From positions 1-45,054 of the forward strand of contig JAOMDR010000011.1 of NCBI GenBank assembly GCA_028345575.1: 45,054 bases of DNA. Reading direction: 5' to 3'. Position 1 is the stretch's first letter. Every line of letters begins with the position of its first letter. A model generated the notes under the pieces. It made no database searches. It had not been told where the DNA came from and worked only from the letters and a program-made list of their open reading frames with translations. Origin of the DNA: Candidatus Nitrosopelagicus sp. (GTDB taxonomy: Archaea > Thermoproteota > Nitrososphaeria > Nitrososphaerales > Nitrosopumilaceae). The position numbers were made by a program, and so were the translations under genes. This document shows, one piece after another, positions 41,464 through 45,054 of this stretch.

Positions 41464-42537
41464 TAAAGTACGTGCACCATCTTCAATGACCTGCACTTTT
41501 TGTCTTGGACCTTGATTTTTCAAAATATAGTCCATTGATTTTTTGATTCCATCTACAGGAATCATTCCAAGTTTTTTGATGTATACTTCAGGTAAGATAG
41601 ATGTAATTGCGATTTGAGCATTTTTCTGAATTTCTGATAAGAATAGTAGATTTTCCATTCCATCTTCATACTTTGATGTATTTTTGATCTTTTCAGGTGT
41701 GATACGACCATCAATTAATTTTTGAAATGTTTCTGAACCCAATCCAGCCATACATTCAGCTATCAGTATGATTAATCCCTGATTTTTTACAGCTGTATGA
41801 AAATTCCATACAGAATTTAATGAAGAGGATAGTGTTTGATTACTTGCATCCCGTCCGGTACTAATTATCATTGTACGAAACTTTTCTTCAAAGGTTGCAG
41901 TAGATTTTTGCAGTGTTTGCGATATGGATGATGTTTTTGATGGATGTCCAACCTGTAAACCTGAAATTCCCTTTTTGTTTCCTGTAAGTTCTATACATGA
42001 GACCTCAAATTCATCTGTAAACTTTTTTGCATCACCAAATGATGGAGAGTCAGTTCCAGGTGTTGGTAAATTTCCTGAACGATGTGAAAATGCCTCTAGC
42101 ATTTTGTCTGCACCAAACTTGCGTAGTAATCTGGTTGCAACTGTTTCATATCCAAATAGACCATCAAACTGTATTTCACCAAGGAATACTAGATTTGAAT
42201 TTGATAGTTCCTGTTCTTCAAACTCGTTAATACTAATAGTATCAGGATTGTTTGCTTTGATTAGAGGAAGATTTCTTTTATCAACTAACAGTTTTGGTTT
42301 AGAAAATGATTTGATTTCACATTTTTCATAAAGTTTTCCAAGAATTTTTTGTATTGTTATACTATAATTTTGAATTACAATTTCAGTTGGTTTTGACAGG
42401 TCTAATACTTCTAAATTTTCATTAATCTCTGAATCATCTATTACCGGTTGTTCAAACTTGATTTGTTCATCTAGATTTTCAGCCATGATATCTAGAACGA
42501 CTTCGTTTTTACCATAGTTTAACCAGATTTCAGGCAT
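41449..42537 (-). CDS. LarA-like (DUF2088-related) protein, probably not a nickel racemase
   Basis: From ATG 42537 the protein has 362 residues. The start MPEIWLNYGKNEVVLDI resembles the N-terminus of the lactate racemase (LarA) family. The segment GLIILIAECMAGLGSETF (about 266-283) and the C-terminal PEVYIKKLGMIPVDGI match the second LarA domain. In LarA the nickel-pincer cofactor is held by several His and a Lys and by TRP-type and THR-type motifs in domain one; I cannot find them here. The few His residues (SHRSG, GHPSK, NFHTA) do not sit in those contexts. It is likely a diverged, non-racemase member. The longer frame to 42579 is unlikely. Confidence 0.65.
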   Translation of the reverse strand: MPEIWLNYGKNEVVLDIMAENLDEQIKFEQPVIDDSEINENLEVLDLSKPTEIVIQNYSITIQKILGKLYEKCEIKSFSKPKLLVDKRNLPLIKANNPDTISINEFEEQELSNSNLVFLGEIQFDGLFGYETVATRLLRKFGADKMLEAFSHRSGNLPTPGTDSPSFGDAKKFTDEFEVSCIELTGNKKGISGLQVGHPSKTSSISQTLQKSTATFEEKFRTMIISTGRDASNQTLSSSLNSVWNFHTAVKNQGLIILIAECMAGLGSETFQKLIDGRITPEKIKNTSKYEDGMENLLFLSEIQKNAQIAITSILPEVYIKKLGMIPVDGIKKSMDYILKNQGPRQKVQVIEDGARTLLREN

Positions 42538-42593
42538 GATTAATGAATAAAATGAACTAAAATAAATACAGCTTTGCAAAAATTTCAGATCTC

Positions 42594-44918
42594 TTGCAGG
42601 GTTTTCTTTTAGCTATTCTAGTGTTGACTCTAATAGTTCCAATTGGAATGAGTGAGGTATTTGCAGAACTTACAGTAGTTGAAACAGCATCAAGAGCAGA
42701 GGTTGCTCTACAAGATTGGTATAATGATTCTTGGGAATTTAGGAAAAACATCACGCTATCCCTGAATACTGCAACAGGAGTTGATTCAGATCTTACAGAT
42801 TTCCCTGTTTTAATTTCGTTTACTGATACAGATTTGATTCAAACAAACGAATCTCTAGGAAGAGACTTTGTTTTTACAGAATCAGATGGAACAACAGTGC
42901 TTTCTCATGAGATTGAGAAATTTGACAATACTACAGGTGAAATAATTGCATGGGTGAAATTACCAACAATGTCTGCATCAACATCAACTGAGATGTACAT
43001 CTATTACAAAGGAGACACTATTGGTTTTGATTCTGCAGATGTGTGGAACGATGATTATGTTATAGTGTGGCATCTAAACCAAACATCAACTGGAACAGCG
43101 GGAGAGTTTCGTGATGCAACTAGTAACGGTAATGATGGAAGAGGTGGTGGTGGAACCAAGGTTGGATATTCTGCTGGAAGAATTCCTCATGATACAACTG
43201 GTCAAATAGGAAATGGACAAGAACTCAAAGGTCCAACAACTACAGGAACTGGTGAAGGTTCTGGAGATATAATTTGGACTAATGGGAAAATACAAGGAAT
43301 GCCATCTAGAGATGTTACAATAGAACTTTGGGTTGGAGATATTACTAATACTCCGTCTGGCGGAAATGATTCCCTCCATAATGACTTGGTGGGTTTTTGT
43401 ACAACACATACAAATGATGCAAATAACAATTGGTCAAACCATTTGACTTTATGGAGGGCGGGAAATGTCAAAATGAAGGCGGTAAACCAATTCTATGTTA
43501 GCACAAATGATCCTGGTCATCCAGTTGATGATGATAACCCTGCATCATTCACAAATTGGAATCATATTGTTGCAGTTTACAACATGAAAGATGCAGACGG
43601 TACACAAGGAAACAGCCAGCTATACATTAACGGTGAATTAGTAAAAGACCAAAATCGTTCAGGAAACCTCAATCATGTCATCAAGACAAGTGATTTGAGA
43701 ATGGTTTTAGGAGGAGATATTGATGGGGCAAATAATAATAATTGTGCCAAAGTTAACAATGAGCTAAAAGGAAAAGTTGACGAATTAAGAATTTCAAGCG
43801 GATTACGTACTGCATCTTATGCTGCAGCATCTTACTTTAATCAAGGAGATCCAGATACATACACAACAGTAAATGTTGAAGAAACTCAGATTGAAAAGAA
43901 AACTGGAGTAAGTGGTGCATGTGGTTTTGACAGAGACTGTACACCACCAAGAATTACAAATCATGGAGAATCAGAAACTCCTGACGGATTTTCCATAAAT
44001 GATAATGTTTTTGAAGAAAATCAAGAACGTTTCAACAAAAATCCAACAATGCGATTAGAGGTGGGAGAACCTGTGAATGTAACTATTAGAACATGGGAAA
44101 ATATGGGAACTGACAGAATTAGTTTGGCAATCGCATATCTTGGAATGCATGGAGAAAAACCAGATTGGAGGGATTCAAAAGCAAACGTAGAATTCAGAGT
44201 TCAACAAGATGAGTTCAAGGTTTACGATAAAGATAAGATTTTTTCAGCAGTAGGCGTACAGACTGAGAAAGTGACAGACCCATATGGTGATAATCCAGCA
44301 TTAGAATTGTTAGACATCACATTTACCTTAATCTTTGCAAAACCAATGGAGCCATCACATGTTGGAATACAAACGATTGATGATACAAACAACTATGATT
44401 TGACATACTTTGATGCTGCATTAGAAATTTTACCAAAAGAGATTGTACAAGTTGAAGAGGTTCCAGAAGTTGTACCTGAAGTTGTACCTGAAGAGATTCC
44501 AGAAGAGTTTGTTCCAGAGCCTGAGCCACCAGTCAAAGAACCAGAACCTGAAGTAATGCTTACAGCAACAAGTGAGAAAACCGTTCTAAGTTTTATTGAT
44601 GAGAATATGCCAGCTAAACATTACGTGAAACGATACATCACAGAAACTGAATACAGAGAATGGTTTGATGTAAACTATTCAGAGTATCAGTTCTGGGAAG
44701 GAATTGGAATTACACAGGAGAGATTTGATCAAATAGTATTAGAGATTCAATCAGAACCTAAACCAAAGATGGTACAAACAGGATTCGTGTTAGTTCCTGA
44801 TGATGAAAAATCATTCCCTCTAGTAGAAGAAACATACGAGCCTGAGCCACAAGAAATTGAGCCTGTAAAAGAGGAGAAAAAGGGATTTTTTGACTGGCTA
44901 TTTGATCTGTTTAATTAA
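42594..44918 (+). CDS. Large secreted protein: DUF2341, LamG-like, CTPP domain, Pro/Glu hinge
   Basis: The 774-residue product starts with TTG at 42594; no other start codon follows an in-frame stop at 42558. A signal peptide covers about 1-25. The parts are: a DUF2341-like domain (about 40-150: FRKNITLSL, YIYYKGD), a LamG/concanavalin-type beta-sandwich (about 155-420) and a domain with C443 and C449 in CGFDRDCTPP. I associate that last domain with thaumarchaeal surface proteins. A Pro/Glu hinge (about 619-657), a helical domain and a second acidic segment follow, ending in aromatic GFFDWLFDLFN. It probably sits at the cell surface and binds glycans; the role is unknown. Confidence 0.8.
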   Translation: MQGFLLAILVLTLIVPIGMSEVFAELTVVETASRAEVALQDWYNDSWEFRKNITLSLNTATGVDSDLTDFPVLISFTDTDLIQTNESLGRDFVFTESDGTTVLSHEIEKFDNTTGEIIAWVKLPTMSASTSTEMYIYYKGDTIGFDSADVWNDDYVIVWHLNQTSTGTAGEFRDATSNGNDGRGGGGTKVGYSAGRIPHDTTGQIGNGQELKGPTTTGTGEGSGDIIWTNGKIQGMPSRDVTIELWVGDITNTPSGGNDSLHNDLVGFCTTHTNDANNNWSNHLTLWRAGNVKMKAVNQFYVSTNDPGHPVDDDNPASFTNWNHIVAVYNMKDADGTQGNSQLYINGELVKDQNRSGNLNHVIKTSDLRMVLGGDIDGANNNNCAKVNNELKGKVDELRISSGLRTASYAAASYFNQGDPDTYTTVNVEETQIEKKTGVSGACGFDRDCTPPRITNHGESETPDGFSINDNVFEENQERFNKNPTMRLEVGEPVNVTIRTWENMGTDRISLAIAYLGMHGEKPDWRDSKANVEFRVQQDEFKVYDKDKIFSAVGVQTEKVTDPYGDNPALELLDITFTLIFAKPMEPSHVGIQTIDDTNNYDLTYFDAALEILPKEIVQVEEVPEVVPEVVPEEIPEEFVPEPEPPVKEPEPEVMLTATSEKTVLSFIDENMPAKHYVKRYITETEYREWFDVNYSEYQFWEGIGITQERFDQIVLEIQSEPKPKMVQTGFVLVPDDEKSFPLVEETYEPEPQEIEPVKEEKKGFFDWLFDLFN

Positions 44919-44943
44919 GAAGCGTCAATGTTAGGAGTTTACA

Positions 44944-45054
44944 ATGAGAGCCGTATTTTTTCTTCTTTTTTTGCTGCCATTTATCATTCCAGCATTAGCT
45001 GATGATGCACTTGCCGCTGCTGGAGATATCACTGCAGTAAAGACACAGGCTGAG
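44944..45054 (+). CDS. N-terminal part of a secreted protein, cut off by the window end
   Basis: The first 37 codons are present. The start MRAVFFLLFLLPFIIPALA is a strong signal peptide with a likely cleavage after ALA, followed by a mature Ala/Asp-rich sequence. TTAGGAG six to twelve bases upstream serves as a ribosome-binding site. It lies 25 bases after the large secreted protein in the same direction, so they probably form one operon for exported products. Its function cannot be judged. Confidence 0.7.
   Translation, partial: MRAVFFLLFLLPFIIPALADDALAAAGDITAVKTQAE

Noticed and set aside
43086-43471. Minus-strand Ser/Cys-rich frames opposite the LamG region
   Set aside because: They are shadows of the coding strand of the secreted protein, with no start signal or homology.

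Overview
The window is a compact, AT-rich archaeal chromosome segment (roughly one third G+C by eye). It most likely comes from an ammonia-oxidising thaumarchaeon (Nitrososphaerota) of the Nitrosopumilus/Nitrosarchaeum kind. The grounds are archaeal-type translation genes (Cbf5, ABCE1, DtdA, archaeal AlaS and LeuS, eL19, eL30, eL32, uL12), an archaeal tRNA-Ser with a small intron, a 5S rRNA not linked to 16S/23S, TATA-like boxes about 25 bases from start codons (leaderless mRNAs), no eL34 or eL14 between the DUF106 and cytidylate kinase genes, and a secreted protein carrying a CTPP-type domain I associate with thaumarchaea. No mobile element, prophage, CRISPR array or defence island is visible. 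This is almost entirely core genome.

Layout. 1-3.1 kb: a two-subunit 2-oxoacid:ferredoxin oxidoreductase (fused gamma-alpha, then beta) preceded by an unlisted 44-residue Cys-rich protein. 3.1-5.7 kb: a D-2-hydroxyacid dehydrogenase, a small putative zinc protein and an LhgO-like oxidase. 5.7 kb: tRNA-Ser(GGA) with intron. 5.8-12.7 kb: the end of the spc ribosomal operon on the minus strand (uL18-uS5-uL30-uL15-SecY-adenylate kinase-DUF106-CMP kinase-Cbf5-small membrane protein). 12.7-16 kb: ornithine carbamoyltransferase, FtsY with an unusual C-terminal extension, prefoldin alpha and superoxide dismutase. 16-19.7 kb: a membrane-anchored subtilase and ATP-dependent PEP carboxykinase. 19.8-26.6 kb: the displaced eL32-eL19 pair, an alkyltransferase, D-aminoacyl-tRNA deacylase, SecE-Spt5-uL11, an Lrp regulator inserted antisense, uL1-uL10, a UPF0126 membrane protein and uL12. 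26.7-34.4 kb: AlaS, LeuS, a geranylgeranyl-reductase-like flavoprotein, a YkgJ-type Cys cluster protein and a small winged-helix protein. 34.4-36.8 kb: tRNA-Gln(CUG), uS7-uS12-NusA-eL30, a 42-residue C2H2 zinc-finger protein and 5S rRNA. 36.9-45 kb: ABCE1-Trm5, a small membrane protein, a GNAT acetyltransferase, a site-2-type protease, a LarA-like protein that seems to have lost its active site, a large secreted DUF2341/LamG protein and the start of another secreted protein.

The genes mainly serve protein synthesis, its quality control and protein export (SecY, SecE, FtsY, DUF106), plus central carbon metabolism. I found no convincing novel multi-gene system. The best leads are small or subtle: the two cysteine/zinc microproteins, the tRNA-Gln with C33 in place of the near-universal U33, the FtsY tail, the degenerate LarA-like protein, interlocked stop codons at four convergent gene pairs, and heavy use of TTG starts (at least eight genes).
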